DNA of 64,000 nt from Candidatus Binatia bacterium (GCA_026004195.1 BPIQ01000001.1:779871-843870), one strand, 5' to 3'; numbered from the stretch's first letter, positions 1-10,969 are shown. Numbers and translations are program-made. The notes: a model not told the origin generated them from the letters alone.

Positions 1-396
1 CCCGGGGTACACCTTGAGCTTGGACGTCAGTCGACGGCCGAGGCGATTCTTCGGCAGCATCCCTTCGACGGCGTCGCGGAGTACGCGCTCGGGACGGACT
101 TGCAGCAGCCGCCCGGCCGTGACGGCGCGCAACCCACCGGGGTAGCCGCTGTGCCGACGGTAGAGCTTCTGCTCGGCCTTGCGTCCGGTGAAGCGGAGAC
201 CCGCCGCGTTGATGACCACGACGAAATCCCCGCAGTCGACGTGCGGCGTGAACGAGGGATTGTGTTTTCCCCGCAGGATCCGGGCGATCCCCGTGGCGAG
301 CCGTCCGACGGTTTTTCCCTGCGCGTCCACCAGGTACCAGCGGCGCTCGCGCAACGCCTCTTCCGCGCTCAGCATGGGTGTCGAATGTTTTTTCAT
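1..396 (-). CDS. rplM: 50S ribosomal protein L13 (3' end cut by window edge)
   Basis: Reading the minus strand from the ATG at 396-394 gives a protein beginning [20 protein letters not shown], followed by the L13 core ([14 protein letters not shown], then [17 protein letters not shown] and the [12 protein letters not shown] region). The frame stays open for 132 codons to the left edge. The family is about 142-150 residues, so only a short C-terminus is missing. L13 is an early-assembling protein of the large ribosomal subunit; rpsI (S9) would be expected next, outside the window. The call rests on direct family recognition. Confidence 0.95.
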   Translation of the reverse strand, partial: MKKHSTPMLSAEEALRERRWYLVDAQGKTVGRLATGIARILRGKHNPSFTPHVDCGDFVVVINAAGLRFTGRKAEQKLYRRHSGYPGGLRAVTAGRLLQVRPERVLRDAVEGMLPKNRLGRRLTSKLKVYPG

Positions 397-457
397 CCTG
401 CTCGTTCCGACGGGAACTCCGAGAACCCCTCGCCCGCAAGGGGCTCGGCAAAAAAGG

Positions 458-532
458 CGGGGCCGACGAGATTCGAACTCGCGACCTCCTGCGTGACAGG
501 CAGGCGTTCTAACCGGGCTGAACTACGACCCC
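458..532 (-). tRNA. tRNA-Asp (anticodon GTC)
   Basis: The minus strand folds into a full cloverleaf. The 7-bp acceptor stem is GGGGTCG against CGGCCCC with one T-G wobble. The anticodon stem CCTGC/GCAGG encloses loop CTGTCAC, anticodon GTC, and the T-arm has GTTCGAATC. The discriminator base is G, and the 3' CCA is not encoded (CC then a T run). It lies between rplM and a second tRNA on the same strand. Confidence 0.95.
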
Positions 533-588
533 ATCCCAAGACCGCCCTCCTTAGCGCAGGAACCTCCGCGAATCAATCGCCGAAGAAG

Positions 589-660
589 TGGGCGGTATCC
601 GACTTGAACGGATGACCCCCGGCTTGTAAGGCCGATGCTCTCCCTCTGAGCTAACCGCCC
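589..660 (-). tRNA. tRNA-Val (anticodon TAC)
   Basis: The minus strand gives acceptor stem GGGCGGT/ACCGCCC, a D-arm with AGCTCAG, anticodon loop CTTACAA on stem TCGGC/GCCGG (anticodon TAC), and T-loop GTTCAAGTC. The discriminator is A and CCA is not encoded. It sits between hup and tRNA-Asp, 56 bases from the latter, and the two may be co-transcribed. Confidence 0.95.
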
Positions 661-679
661 TCGCGGCCGTCCTTGCCGA

Positions 680-952
680 TCAGTTGAGCGATTCTTTCAG
701 GACTTTTCCGGCCTTGAACTTGGCCGCACGCGAGGCCGCTATCGAAATCGTCTCCCCCGTCTTCGGGTTGCGGCCCACGCGAGCTTTCCGGGAGGAAACC
801 GCGAAAGTCCCGAAGCCCGAGATGTTGACCTTGTCGCCCTGTTTCAAGGCCTCGATGATGTCCTCGAACAGCGTGTTGACCGCCTGTTCGGCTTTCGCCC
901 TGGGTAGGTCGACCTTACTGGCAACGGACTCGATCAGATCGGCCTTCGTCAT
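680..952 (-). CDS. hup: DNA-binding protein HU
   Basis: This 90-residue histone-like protein begins MTKADLIESVASKVDL and contains the HU/IHF signature GFGTFAVSSRKARVGRNP, with the DNA-intercalating proline in the RNPKTGE beta-arm around residue 63. HU dimers bend and compact DNA in the nucleoid. Length matches the family (about 90). It lies 50 bases downstream of lon on the same strand, reproducing the common tig-clpP-clpX-lon-hup order. HU is more likely than IHF because no IHF-specific extension is seen. Confidence 0.95.
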   Translation of the reverse strand: MTKADLIESVASKVDLPRAKAEQAVNTLFEDIIEALKQGDKVNISGFGTFAVSSRKARVGRNPKTGETISIAASRAAKFKAGKVLKESLN

Positions 953-1002
953 GCCGCTCCAGATAACAGACCCGTTCCGGGCAAGTCAAGAAAAGGCGCA
1001 GG

Positions 1003-3456
1003 TCAGTGGGTGACGACCTCGGACCCCGGGGTCTCCTCCGCGAGTGGCGGAGCGGGCGGCTTCGGGTGCTCTTCGGCCGGCTTGCGGAGGAACGAATCCG
1101 GATCCTCGAGGAGAAGGGCGCGCCGCAGAACCTGATCCATGTGGTCCACCAGTTCGATCTCGACCGTCCGCAGGACGAGCGGAGGGATCTCCCGGACGTC
1201 TTTCTTGTTCTCCGACGGGATGAGGACCGTCTTGATCCCTCCTCGGTGCGCCGCCAGGACCTTCTCTTTCAGCCCGCCGATGGGCAGGATGCGCCCCCGC
1301 AGCGTCACCTCGCCCGTCATCGCCACGTCGCTCCGGACCGGAATCCTGGTGAGCGCCGACGCGAGAGCCGTCGCCATCGTGATTCCCGCCGAGGGGCCGT
1401 CCTTGGGAATGGCTCCTTCGGGCACGTGGATATGGATGTCCACCTTCTGGTAGAAGTCGCGCTCGAGGCCGAGCTCGTCGGCCCGGGACCGGATGTAACT
1501 GAGGGCAGCCTGAGCCGACTCCTGCATCACGTCGCCGAGCCGTCCGGTGATGATGAGCTTGCCCTTCCCGGGCATCACGGTCACCTCCGTATTCAGGAGC
1601 TCTCCACCCATGTCCGTCCAGGCGAGCCCGGTCGCCACGCCCACCTTGTGCTCCTCTTCCGCCCGCCCGAAGCGGTAGCGCGGCGGCCCGAGGTACTTCA
1701 CGAGCTGCCGGGAGGTGACGTGGACGCGAGCGTTCTGCTTCTTCTTCACGACCTCGACCGCGACCTTCCGACAGACGGCCGCGATTTCCCGCTCGAGGTT
1801 CCGGACTCCCGCCTCCTTGGTGTAGTTGCGAATGATCGTCAGGAGCGCGTTGTCGGAAATCGTCAGGTTCTCGGGCTTGAGCCCGTTCGCCTCCCGCTGC
1901 TTGGGGAGCAAGTAGCGCTTGGCGATGTTGAGCTTCTCGATCTCCGTGTACCCGGGGATCGTGATGATTTCCATCCGGTCCTGGAGCGGCCGCGGAATCC
2001 TCTCGAGCGAGTTCGCCGTCGTGATGAACATGACCTTGGAAAGGTCGTAATCCACGTCCAGGTAGTGGTCGTTGAACGTGGAGTTCTGCTCCGGGTCGAG
2101 CACCTCGAGGAGCGCCGAGGACGGATCCCCGCGGAAGTCCGTCGACATCTTGTCGACCTCGTCGAGGAGGAAGACAGGATTCCCCGAGCCGGCCTTCTTC
2201 ATGCACTGGATGATCTTGCCCGGGAGTGCTCCGATGTAGGTTCGGCGGTGACCCCGAATTTCGGCCTCGTCACGGACTCCACCGAGGGACACGCGCACGA
2301 ATTTCCGCCCCGTGGCCCTGGCGATGGATTTCCCGAGGGAAGTTTTCCCGACTCCGGGAGGTCCCACGAGGCAGAGAATCGGTCCCTTCATCTGGCCGAC
2401 GAGCGACTGCACCGCGAGGTACTCGAGGATCCGCTGCTTGACCTTCTCGAGACCGTAATGGTCTTCTTCGAGAACCCGCTCGGCTTCCGCGATGTCGTGC
2501 TTTTCCTCCGTGTACTCGTGCCACGGTAGGGAAATCAGCCAGTCGATGTAGTTGCGGACGACCGTCGCCTCGGCCGACATCGGCGACATCATCTTGAGTT
2601 TTTTCAGCTCCTTTTCCGCCTTTTCCCTGGCTTCCGCCGACATCTTTTTCTGCTTGATCTTCTCCTCGAGTTCCTGGATCTCGTTCTTGAACTCGTCCTT
2701 TTCGCCCAGCTCCTTCTGGATGGCCCGCATCTGCTCGTTGAGGTAGTACTCCTTCTGCGTTTTCTCCATCTGCTTCTTGACGCGGGTCCGAATCCGTTTC
2801 TCCACCTCCAGGATCTCGATTTCCGACCGCATGTAACCGAGGACCCGTTCCAGCCGTTCTCCCGGGTCCAGAGTCTCGAGCAGGGACTGCTTGTCTTCGA
2901 GCTTGATCCCGAGGTGGGCGACGATCGTGTCGGCGAGCCGCGCCGGGTCGTCGATGGACGCCACCGTGCTCATCATTTCGGGGGGGATCTTCCGGTTCAG
3001 TTTGACGTAGGTCTCGAAGGTCGAGTTCACGGAACGGATGAGCGCCTCGATCTCGGTCGTTTTCTTCCACGTCACCTCGAGAGGCTGGGCCTCGACGAGG
3101 AAGTAGGCCGTCTCCTCGACGAAGCGGACGATGCGTGCCCGCCGCTTCCCCTCCACCAGGACCTTCACCGTGCCGTCCGGAAGCCGCAGGAGCTGCACGA
3201 CGGTACCGATCGTACCGACGCGGTAGATGTCGTCGGCCGACGGGTCGTTCGTCTTCGCGTCGCGTTGCGCGGCGAGCAAGATCGAGCGGTCGCGCCCCAT
3301 GGCTTCCTCGAGCGCACGGATCGACTTCTGTCGCCCGACGAAGAGCGGAACCACCATCTGCGGGAAGACGATGATGTCCCGCAGCGGCAGAAGGGGCATC
3401 TTCAAGGTGCCACCTCCGCCGGTTTCCTTCCGATCTTTCTCGTTCCGGAACAACAT
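1003..3456 (-). CDS. lon: ATP-dependent protease Lon
   Basis: The 817-residue protein has the full Lon layout. The N-terminal substrate-binding domain starts [20 protein letters not shown] at about residue 20, followed by a long helical region around residues 190-290. The AAA+ module has Walker [10 protein letters not shown] near residue 365 and Walker [10 protein letters not shown]. The C-terminal protease has the Ser in KDGPSAGIT and a Lys about 43 residues later, forming the Ser-Lys dyad. Lon degrades misfolded and regulatory proteins in the cytoplasm. It lies 12 bases downstream of clpX and is probably in one operon with it. No residue of the catalytic motifs is missing. Confidence 0.97.
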   Translation of the reverse strand: MLFRNEKDRKETGGGGTLKMPLLPLRDIIVFPQMVVPLFVGRQKSIRALEEAMGRDRSILLAAQRDAKTNDPSADDIYRVGTIGTVVQLLRLPDGTVKVLVEGKRRARIVRFVEETAYFLVEAQPLEVTWKKTTEIEALIRSVNSTFETYVKLNRKIPPEMMSTVASIDDPARLADTIVAHLGIKLEDKQSLLETLDPGERLERVLGYMRSEIEILEVEKRIRTRVKKQMEKTQKEYYLNEQMRAIQKELGEKDEFKNEIQELEEKIKQKKMSAEAREKAEKELKKLKMMSPMSAEATVVRNYIDWLISLPWHEYTEEKHDIAEAERVLEEDHYGLEKVKQRILEYLAVQSLVGQMKGPILCLVGPPGVGKTSLGKSIARATGRKFVRVSLGGVRDEAEIRGHRRTYIGALPGKIIQCMKKAGSGNPVFLLDEVDKMSTDFRGDPSSALLEVLDPEQNSTFNDHYLDVDYDLSKVMFITTANSLERIPRPLQDRMEIITIPGYTEIEKLNIAKRYLLPKQREANGLKPENLTISDNALLTIIRNYTKEAGVRNLEREIAAVCRKVAVEVVKKKQNARVHVTSRQLVKYLGPPRYRFGRAEEEHKVGVATGLAWTDMGGELLNTEVTVMPGKGKLIITGRLGDVMQESAQAALSYIRSRADELGLERDFYQKVDIHIHVPEGAIPKDGPSAGITMATALASALTRIPVRSDVAMTGEVTLRGRILPIGGLKEKVLAAHRGGIKTVLIPSENKKDVREIPPLVLRTVEIELVDHMDQVLRRALLLEDPDSFLRKPAEEHPKPPAPPLAEETPGSEVVTH

Positions 3457-3468
3457 GCCTCTCTTTCC

Positions 3469-4723
<1,255 letters not shown>

Positions 4724-4735
4724 GCCCCTCCCTCG

Positions 4736-5332
4736 TCATTCCGACTTCGCCACTCGGCTCACGATCACTTGATCCACGAGCCCGTACTCTACCGCCTGCT
4801 TGCCCGTGAGGAAAAGGTCGCGCTCGGTGTCCTTCTCGATTTTCTTCACGCTCTGCCCGGTGTGCCGGGCCAGGATCTGGTTGAGCTGCTCGCGAAGCCT
4901 GAGGATTTCTCGCGCCTGGATGTCGATGTCCGCCGCGGGCCCCTGCACGGTGCTGAGCGGCTGGTGGATCATGATCCGGGAGTGCGGAAGCGCGAACCGC
5001 TTGCCCTTCTCGCCGGCGGCCAGCAACCAGGCCGCCATGCTCGCGGCCTGTCCGAGACACACCGTACTGACCGGACAGCGGACGTACTGCATGGTGTCGT
5101 AGATCGCGAGCCCCGCCGTCACGGAACCTCCCGGCGAGTTGATGTAGAAGTGGATGTCCTTCTCCGGGTCCTCGGACTCGAGAAAGAGGAGCTGCGCCGT
5201 GAGCAAGTTCGCGACGTCGTCGGTGATCGGGGACCCGAGAAACACGATCCGGTCTCGTAGGAGGCGCGAGTAGATGTCGTACGCCCGCTCGCCGCGACCG
5301 GTTTGTTCGATTACGATCGGAATCAAGTTCAT
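4736..5332 (-). CDS. clpP: ATP-dependent Clp protease proteolytic subunit ClpP
   Basis: The 198-residue serine protease matches ClpP throughout: [18 protein letters not shown], the nucleophile Ser in GQAASMAAW near residue 98, the His in [10 protein letters not shown] near 123, and the Asp in DTERDLF near 172. ClpP forms the barrel-shaped protease that degrades proteins delivered by ClpX. The start [20 protein letters not shown] is typical and has only a short propeptide. It lies between tig and clpX on the same strand, the conserved order. Confidence 0.97.
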   Translation of the reverse strand: MNLIPIVIEQTGRGERAYDIYSRLLRDRIVFLGSPITDDVANLLTAQLLFLESEDPEKDIHFYINSPGGSVTAGLAIYDTMQYVRCPVSTVCLGQAASMAAWLLAAGEKGKRFALPHSRIMIHQPLSTVQGPAADIDIQAREILRLREQLNQILARHTGQSVKKIEKDTERDLFLTGKQAVEYGLVDQVIVSRVAKSE

Positions 5333-5365
5333 GCCGACTCCGGAGGTCCCGCGACGACGCCGATT

Positions 5366-6664
5366 CTAGCCGGTTTCCGGCTCCCCGGCAACGTGGTTTT
5401 GCCCCTCCAGCACACCTTCGCGGATACGCGCGCGCGCCAGAACCAGATCGAGCGCCTTTTCTCGCCGCAGCCGGTCGCGGATTCGCCTGCGCGCCTCCAC
5501 CCACTCCTCCGGGCTGCGCGTCGGGCCTTCTCGGGCCAGCGCCCGATCGACCTCCGACTCCGCCACCTCGATTCCCTCCCTCTCCGCGATCGCATCGAGC
5601 ACGAGGCGAGTTTTCACGTGTCGCCGCGCGAGCGGTTCGAACTTCGCGCGGAGCTCCGCCACGACCTCCATCCTTTGCTCCTCGCTCGCCGTTCTCCACC
5701 AGGCGAAGTCGACATGCCGCGAGAGCAGGAACTCGAGTTCGCTTCGTACGAGCGTCCGCGGGAGTTCCACGTCGTGCCGCGCGGCCAGCTCGTCGAGGGC
5801 GCGCGCTCGCAACACGTTTTCTTCCTCCCCGGCCGCTTCCTGTTCGAGACGGGCACGGATCCGCGCGCGCAACTCCTCGAGCGAATCGCACTCGCCGTGG
5901 TCCTTGGCGAACTCGTCGTCGAGCTCCGGGACCTCCTTCCGGGCGATCTGCCGGACGTGCACCCGGAAGTGGACCGTCCGGCCGGCGAACCCCGGCTCGG
6001 ACGACTCGGGGGGAAAGGCGAAGGGGAACTCGAGAGCCTCGCCCACCCGAGCGCCGAGCAAGCGCGTCGCGAAGGGCTCGAAGCTTTTCGGAGTTCCCAC
6101 CTCGAAAGCTCGCCCTTCTCCCCGCCCTACCACCCCACGCTCGTCCCGTGCCTCGTAGTCCACGATCACGACGTCTCCCGCTTCCACCACGTCCCGCCCT
6201 TCGACGGGCCGAAGTTGCGCGTAGGACTGGCGCAGCCGTTCGAGGGCGTTCTCCACGTCGGCCTCGGTTACCGGGATCCGCGGACGCTCGAGCTCGAGAC
6301 CGGAGTAGTCGCGCAGCTCGACCAGGGGGCACACCTCGACTGTCGCCCCGAAGCGCAACGGCCGACCCGGAGGAGTCTCTTCCGTCACGATTTCCGGCGG
6401 ACCGAGGGGTTGCAGGTTTTCCTGGCGGACGGCCTCCTGATAGGCTTCCTCGATCAAGCGCGAAACCACTTCCGACCGGATCTGCTCCCCGAAGCGTCTT
6501 TCGAGCAACGACCTCGGCACCCTGCCCCTGCGGAAGCCGGGAAGCTCGATTCGCCGCGCAAGGCGCTCGAAAGCCCGTTCGAGCTCCTCGGTCACCCGGT
6601 CTTCGGGAAGCTCGACCTCGAGGCGTTTTTCGACCGGACTGAGAGTTTCGACTCGTACTTTCAC
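5366..6664 (-). CDS. tig: Trigger factor, ribosome-associated chaperone
   Basis: Trigger factor binds the ribosome exit tunnel and folds nascent chains. The protein begins VKVRVETLSPVEKRLEVELPE and carries the ribosome-binding signature as GFRRGRVPRSL (family GFRxGKxP). A central peptidyl-prolyl isomerase (FKBP) domain follows (DVVEAGDVVIVDYEA, about residues 150-240), then a helical C-terminal chaperone domain ending near residue 432. I chose the GTG at 6664 because it gives the family-typical MKVxVE start; a TTG at 6682 would add six residues. It heads the clpP-clpX-lon block. The PPIase domain is divergent but present. Confidence 0.94.
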   Translation of the reverse strand: MKVRVETLSPVEKRLEVELPEDRVTEELERAFERLARRIELPGFRRGRVPRSLLERRFGEQIRSEVVSRLIEEAYQEAVRQENLQPLGPPEIVTEETPPGRPLRFGATVEVCPLVELRDYSGLELERPRIPVTEADVENALERLRQSYAQLRPVEGRDVVEAGDVVIVDYEARDERGVVGRGEGRAFEVGTPKSFEPFATRLLGARVGEALEFPFAFPPESSEPGFAGRTVHFRVHVRQIARKEVPELDDEFAKDHGECDSLEELRARIRARLEQEAAGEEENVLRARALDELAARHDVELPRTLVRSELEFLLSRHVDFAWWRTASEEQRMEVVAELRAKFEPLARRHVKTRLVLDAIAEREGIEVAESEVDRALAREGPTRSPEEWVEARRRIRDRLRREKALDLVLARARIREGVLEGQNHVAGEPETG

Positions 6665-6730
6665 GGCGAAAGGCCTACGCAAGTCCGGTTATCCGGACGC
6701 ACGGAGCGCTTGCAAGGGACGCGACGGGAG

Positions 6731-6812
6731 TGCGAGAGGGGGGACTCGAACCCCCACGGACGAATCCGCCAGATCCTAAGTCTGGTGCGTCTGCCAATTC
6801 CGCCACTCTCGC
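6731..6812 (-). tRNA. tRNA-Leu (anticodon TAG)
   Basis: The minus strand gives acceptor stem GCGAGAG/CTCTCGC, a D-arm with TGGCGGAATTGG, and anticodon stem CCAGA/TCTGG around CTTAGGA (anticodon TAG). A long class II variable arm and T-loop GGTTCGAGTCC follow. At 82 bases it has the expected leucine tRNA size. The discriminator is A and CCA is not encoded. It is upstream of tig on the same strand. Confidence 0.95.
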
Positions 6813-7185
6813 GTGTGCGGCGCTCGCCGCCGGCCGCCGCCCGATTCGGATGCCACTGCACATGCGAGCTGAATCGTCGGTTCCCGCCGCTTCCGTCTCG
6901 AAACGCGCGGCACGAGAGTAACGCCCCCCGAGCACGGGCGCAAGCACGGAGCCCCGACGGACGCCGCTCCTCGGCGAAGCCGAATCGCCCGTCTTCTCGC
7001 GCTGTCTTTCCGTTCCGTCACATCCTGGCTTCCGGCGTCACCCTCCTTCCTTTGGAGCCATCGATCCCCGGCTTCCGGGCGTCGTCCGGGCCGAGCGGAG
7101 GGCCTGGCACGAGCGGTGCTTCTTTTCGCGCACCGTGAAACCCCGGGCCGGCGTCCCGAAGAAGCCTCCGGGCGAGTTTTCCACG
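6813..7185. other. Gene-free stretch between tRNA-Leu and the sedolisin gene
   Basis: About 370 bases separate the 5' end of tRNA-Leu (minus strand) from the chosen start of the sedolisin gene (plus strand). Short open frames exist on both strands but none has a recognisable protein or a good ribosome-binding site. The divergent arrangement means promoters for both transcripts should lie here. I could not pick out a convincing -35/-10 pair. Confidence 0.5.
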
Positions 7186-9498
7186 ATGAAGCAACCGGAA
7201 CACATGCACCGTCCTGGCGGGCGTGGACCGAAACCGAGCGGACGGTCGATCTTTTCCCTGGCTCTGGCCGTCGTCGTGTGGACCTTTGCCTGTCATCCGG
7301 CCTGCGCCGACTCCTCGGACGGCTGGGTCCTCGACGGCAACCTGCCCCGGTACCGTCTCGAAACTCGACAAGCGGAGATGCAAAGCGAGCAGCCGGTCAC
7401 CGTGCTCGTAGGCCTCAAGTGGCGAGACGGCGCCGCACTCCAGCGCCTCCTCCTCGAGCTCTATTCCCCGTCGTCGCCTCTTTACCAGAAATTTCTCTCA
7501 CCCCAGGAATTCGACCGGCGTTTCGCGCCCGCACCGGAAGTCGTCGAACGACTGGCGGAATACCTCCGCGAACAAGGTCTCGAAATCCTACGTGTGAGCG
7601 ACGACCGCCTCATGGTCTTCGCGAGGGGCAGCCCCGCGGCGGTTCGAAAGGCCTTCGGGGTGAGGTTGGCGCGCACGGACGGTGGTCGGTATTCGGCGCT
7701 GGAGGACCCCTCGCTTCCCCGAGCCTTCGCACCGCACGTAACGAGCGTCCAGGGTCTCGAGAACGTGCTCCGGCTCGCACCCCGCCGCATCGTTCGGCCG
7801 CCGACCATGATGCCCCGCACCGGGGGGGCACCCTTCACACCCCGAGAGATCGCCAGGGTCTACGCGATGGACTGGCTCCATTGGCTCGGACTCGTAGGAA
7901 CGCCGGGCCGGAGTTCGACGATCGGAATTCTCACCGTCGGCTCCTTTCATCCCGACGACCTCACCGAGTTCTGGCAGGTTTTCGACGTCCCCCGCTCCCC
8001 CGAGAGCGTGGAGAGGGTACCTCTCGGGGAGACCCGGGACGAGGCGAACGACGAAACGACGCTCGACGTGGAGTGGGCCTCCTCGCTGGCTCCCGGTGCT
8101 CCTGTCGTCGTCTACGAAGCCCGCGACGACACCGTGACGGCTTTTCTGGAAATGTACCACCAGGCAGTCGTCGAGGGGCGGGCGTCCGTACTCTCGACGA
8201 GCTGGGGCATTTGTGAAGACGCCTTGCCCCCGCGCTACCTCGAGCAAGCCGATGCCATCTTCCAGAAGGCGGCGGCGCTCGGCATCTCCGTTCTTGCCGC
8301 GTCGGGGGACAGCGGCGCCTACTGCCTGCCAGGAGAGCCCTCGGTGGATTTTCCCGCAAGCCATCCCCTGGTCACTGCCGTCGGGGGTACGAGCCTCTTC
8401 GTCGACTCCGACGGCTCGCGTGCGAGAGAAAGCGCCTGGGAGGGCAGCGGGAGCGGGCAGAGTCGCGTCTGGAAACGCCCGCTCTGGCAACCGGAGAAGG
8501 CGTCTCGGCGGCTCGTGGCCGACGTGGCGCTCAACGCGGACCCGGCCACGGGCTACTACGTGCGGTACCGGAGGCAGTGGTGGCAGTACGGCGGCACGAG
8601 CGTCGGAGCACCCATCTGGGCGGCACTGGTCGCGGTGGCGAACCAGTACCGGGAGCTGCGCGGCCTAGGGCCTCTGGGACTCCTCCAACCGAGACTGTGC
8701 CGAGCCGCGCGAGCGGAGCCATCGCCCTTTTTCGACGTGCAGGAGGGAGGCAACCAGCTCTTCCGGGCGGGCCCGGGTTGGGACTCGGTCACGGGTTGGG
8801 GCACGCCGAACGCACGGCGGCTCGTCCTCCTTCTCGGGAGCCCGGTTCTCGAGGAGCTCGCGGGGCCTACCTCGAGGCTCCTCGGAACGCTTCCCGAACT
8901 CGACGGCAAAGAACGCTCGGTGCTCGCGCGGCTCGTGAGCGACTGTGGCGACACGTCCCTCTCCCTTCGGGCCCCTTTTCGGCCGGACCGTCGCTACGAG
9001 CTCCTCTCCGACGGCCTCCCCGTGGAAGACATCCTCCCGCAAGAGGACTCCACGCCGGAAATCCGCGGCCTCGACCCGCGCGGGTCGTTTCTCGTCGTCC
9101 GTGAAAAAGGCAGCGACTCTCCTCTCTGGTCGGGTCTCTTTCCCGAGGCCCGAGCCACGCCTTCGAGCTTTGCCGAAAAGCTCGAGAGCCTCGTCCGCAC
9201 GGGAGGTCGCGGGGTGTTCCAGTACCGGCGCGGACCTTTTTCCCTCCGAGCGACACTGCGGGTGCGAGACCTTCCCGAACGCGGGTACGACGTTTCGATC
9301 GACGGTGCAGTCGTGGCCCACGTGGAGGTTCGACGGGTGCGCGGCGGAACCGCGGGAGTGGTACGATTCGACACCCGCGGAGCGCGCGGGGCACTCCTGG
9401 CCGTCGACCCGCTCTGCAAAACGCTCCGCGTGTCCCACGGCCCGAAGACCCATCTGATTCTGCGGAAAGTCGGAGCGTCGCGGGGACTCTGCCCCTGA
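7186..9498 (+). CDS. Secreted sedolisin (S53) serine-carboxyl protease with propeptide and C-terminal extension
   Basis: This is a secreted acid endopeptidase of the sedolisin/kumamolisin family. From the chosen start a hydrophobic stretch (FSLALAVVVWTFA) forms a signal peptide. An S53 activation propeptide follows (YSPSSPLYQKFLSPQEF; FGVRLARTDGG). The catalytic domain keeps Glu and Asp in ETTLDVEWA, the oxyanion Asp in AASGDSGAY and the Ser in YGGTSVGAP. The calcium-site region is FFDVQEGGN with GPGWDSVTGWGTPNA. About 220 more residues follow, a predicted beta-rich extension I do not recognise. An in-frame GTG at 7135 would add 17 residues before the signal sequence, so ATG 7186 (or 7204) is preferred. 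The gene stands alone. Confidence 0.9.
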   Translation: MKQPEHMHRPGGRGPKPSGRSIFSLALAVVVWTFACHPACADSSDGWVLDGNLPRYRLETRQAEMQSEQPVTVLVGLKWRDGAALQRLLLELYSPSSPLYQKFLSPQEFDRRFAPAPEVVERLAEYLREQGLEILRVSDDRLMVFARGSPAAVRKAFGVRLARTDGGRYSALEDPSLPRAFAPHVTSVQGLENVLRLAPRRIVRPPTMMPRTGGAPFTPREIARVYAMDWLHWLGLVGTPGRSSTIGILTVGSFHPDDLTEFWQVFDVPRSPESVERVPLGETRDEANDETTLDVEWASSLAPGAPVVVYEARDDTVTAFLEMYHQAVVEGRASVLSTSWGICEDALPPRYLEQADAIFQKAAALGISVLAASGDSGAYCLPGEPSVDFPASHPLVTAVGGTSLFVDSDGSRARESAWEGSGSGQSRVWKRPLWQPEKASRRLVADVALNADPATGYYVRYRRQWWQYGGTSVGAPIWAALVAVANQYRELRGLGPLGLLQPRLCRAARAEPSPFFDVQEGGNQLFRAGPGWDSVTGWGTPNARRLVLLLGSPVLEELAGPTSRLLGTLPELDGKERSVLARLVSDCGDTSLSLRAPFRPDRRYELLSDGLPVEDILPQEDSTPEIRGLDPRGSFLVVREKGSDSPLWSGLFPEARATPSSFAEKLESLVRTGGRGVFQYRRGPFSLRATLRVRDLPERGYDVSIDGAVVAHVEVRRVRGGTAGVVRFDTRGARGALLAVDPLCKTLRVSHGPKTHLILRKVGASRGLCP

Positions 9499-9585
9499 AG
9501 CTCCCGGGGCGAGAGCGAGGGGGCCGCGAGCCCCTCGGTTTGGCTTTCCCGGGTAGCGCGGGTATCGTTGCTCCGACCCGGAGCG

Positions 9586-10080
9586 ATGAGCCGTAAGTTC
9601 GCCGTGGACCGCATGCTGGGCCGGCTTGCCACTTGGCTCCGGCTCACCGGGCAGGACGCCTCGTACGGCTCCCATCTGCGCGGCCGGGCCTTGCTTCGGC
9701 ACGCCCGCTCCGAGAGCCGGACCGTCCTCACCCGAGACCGGAGCCTCGCCCGAAAGTGCCAGGGGGACCCCGAAGTCTTCCTCGTCTCGAGCGACCACTT
9801 CCGCGAGCAACTGCGAGAAGTCGTCCGAGCCTTCGGGATCGATCCCTACCGGGCCATGTTTTCGCGGTGCCCCCGCTGCAACGTACCCCTCGAACGCATC
9901 CCCCGGGAAGCCGCACGCCCGTTCGTACCCCGGTTCGTCTTCGAAACGGCCCCCGAATTCGTTCGTTGCGGCCGCTGCCGCCGGGTCTACTGGCCCGGGA
10001 CCCACGCCGAACGGGTGCGGGAGGAGCTCCGAAGAATCCTGGGGCCCGAAAATCTGGATTCCGGCGAGAACCGACGGTAA
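9586..10080 (+). CDS. Mut7-C RNase-domain protein with C-terminal zinc ribbon
   Basis: The 164-residue protein from ATG 9586 starts MSRKFAVDRMLGRLATWLRL, the hallmark of the Mut7-C (DUF82) family. That family has a PIN-like fold and is named after the C-terminus of the animal exonuclease Mut7. The conserved TVLTRDRSL segment follows. The C-terminus has two CxxC pairs (CPRC near residue 104 and CGRC near 140) forming a zinc ribbon. Bacterial members are presumed RNases, but substrates are unknown. It lies 87 bases after the sedolisin gene and 14 bases before a small zinc-binding gene. Confidence 0.85.
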   Translation: MSRKFAVDRMLGRLATWLRLTGQDASYGSHLRGRALLRHARSESRTVLTRDRSLARKCQGDPEVFLVSSDHFREQLREVVRAFGIDPYRAMFSRCPRCNVPLERIPREAARPFVPRFVFETAPEFVRCGRCRRVYWPGTHAERVREELRRILGPENLDSGENRR

Positions 10081-10094
10081 CCTGGCTGGCCTCG

Positions 10095-10334
10095 ATGAAG
10101 GACGACTTCCACGAGCTGCCCTTCGCCCGCTGCGAGCGCTGCGCGGCCGAGGTTCTCACCCACGTGCGGTTCGAGGCCGGCGCCGAAATTCGGCTGTGTA
10201 TAAGGTGCGACCACCCCGTTTCCGTGGGATACGCCGTCCCTGCCCGCGAAGTGGAACAGAGAGGCTTCGGGGCAAGGAGCGGCGGCGCCCGGGCCGGCTG
10301 CGCCTGCGCGTGCCGCGGAGCCGGACATGCCTAG
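10095..10334 (+). CDS. Small cysteine-rich (zinc-ribbon-like) protein, 79 residues
   Basis: The frame begins MKDDFHELPFARCERCAAEV and has a CxxC at residues 13-16, a second CxxC (LCIRCDH) about 20 residues later, and a Cys-rich tail (CACAC). This suggests one zinc ribbon of the rubredoxin-like type. I do not recognise a family. It is 14 bases after the Mut7-C gene and overlaps the next small gene by 8 bases, so the three are probably one transcript. Function is unknown; zinc binding is inferred from cysteine spacing only. Confidence 0.55.
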   Translation: MKDDFHELPFARCERCAAEVLTHVRFEAGAEIRLCIRCDHPVSVGYAVPAREVEQRGFGARSGGARAGCACACRGAGHA

Positions 10335-10506
10335 CGAGAAGGCGAAGGAAAACAAGACGCTCGTCGCTCCCTGCGCCGCCTGTGGCCGCATCCTTTCCAC
10401 GGAGCTGCTCGTCGGGATCGTCCTCCGCCGGGACGGGAAGCGGGAACTGGTCGCCGTGTGCGAGGACTGCCGAAGCAAGGGGTGGGAACCCCCCGCCCCG
10501 CGGTGA
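10327..10506 (+). CDS. Very small zinc-finger-like protein, 59 residues
   Basis: The ATG at 10327 opens a 59-residue frame with two CxxC motifs (CAACGR near residue 16 and CEDCRS near residue 49) separated by a charged segment containing two short hydrophobic stretches. It overlaps the end of the preceding Cys-rich gene by 8 bases, typical of translational coupling, and ends 8 bases before the convergent trmL. No family is recognised. The paired cysteines and the overlap are the main support that it is real. Confidence 0.5.
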   Translation: MPSEKAKENKTLVAPCAACGRILSTELLVGIVLRRDGKRELVAVCEDCRSKGWEPPAPR

Positions 10507-10513
10507 CAACGCC

Positions 10514-10969
10514 TCATCTCGCGAGTACCGTCTGTCGCAACGCCTCGTAAACGACGATCGCGACCGCGTTGGCGAGGTTGAGGCTCCGAACACGCTCCGT
10601 GAGCACGGGAATTCGGAAAACGCGCTCCCGGTTCCGCTCGAGAAGGGCCGGCGGCAAGCCGGAGCTTTCCTTGCCGAACACGAGCCAATCGCCGGGTCGG
10701 TACGACACTTCCAGGTAGGACCGGGAAGCGCGCGCGGAGAAAAAGAAGGCACGTCCTCCCGCCAACCCACCCTCGGACTCGAAGGCCGTCCAGTCCCGGT
10801 AGGCGCGGTAGTCCACATGGGGCCAGTAGTCCAGCCCCGCCCGGCGGAGGTGTTTGTCGTCGAGCGAGAATCCCAGCGGCCCGACCAGGTGAAGGCGGCA
10901 GCGCGTGGCAGCGCAAAGCCTCCCTACGTTTCCCGTATTGGGAGGGATCTCCGGCTCCACCAGAACCAC
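10514..10969 (-). CDS. trmL: tRNA (cytidine/uridine-34 2'-O)-methyltransferase TrmL
   Basis: This SPOUT-fold methyltransferase has the TrmL signature VVLVEPEIPPNTGNVGRLCAAT at its start. The SAM-binding knot is formed by LVFGKESSGLPP and the C-terminal RIPVLTERVRSLNLANAVAIVVYEAL. TrmL methylates the wobble ribose of certain leucine tRNAs. I place the start at a GTG (10969) that gives the family-like N-terminus. An ATG at 11032 would add 21 residues and overlap the upstream DUF1285 gene by 47 bases. It is the last gene of a minus-strand operon. Confidence 0.9.
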   Translation of the reverse strand: MVLVEPEIPPNTGNVGRLCAATRCRLHLVGPLGFSLDDKHLRRAGLDYWPHVDYRAYRDWTAFESEGGLAGGRAFFFSARASRSYLEVSYRPGDWLVFGKESSGLPPALLERNRERVFRIPVLTERVRSLNLANAVAIVVYEALRQTVLAR

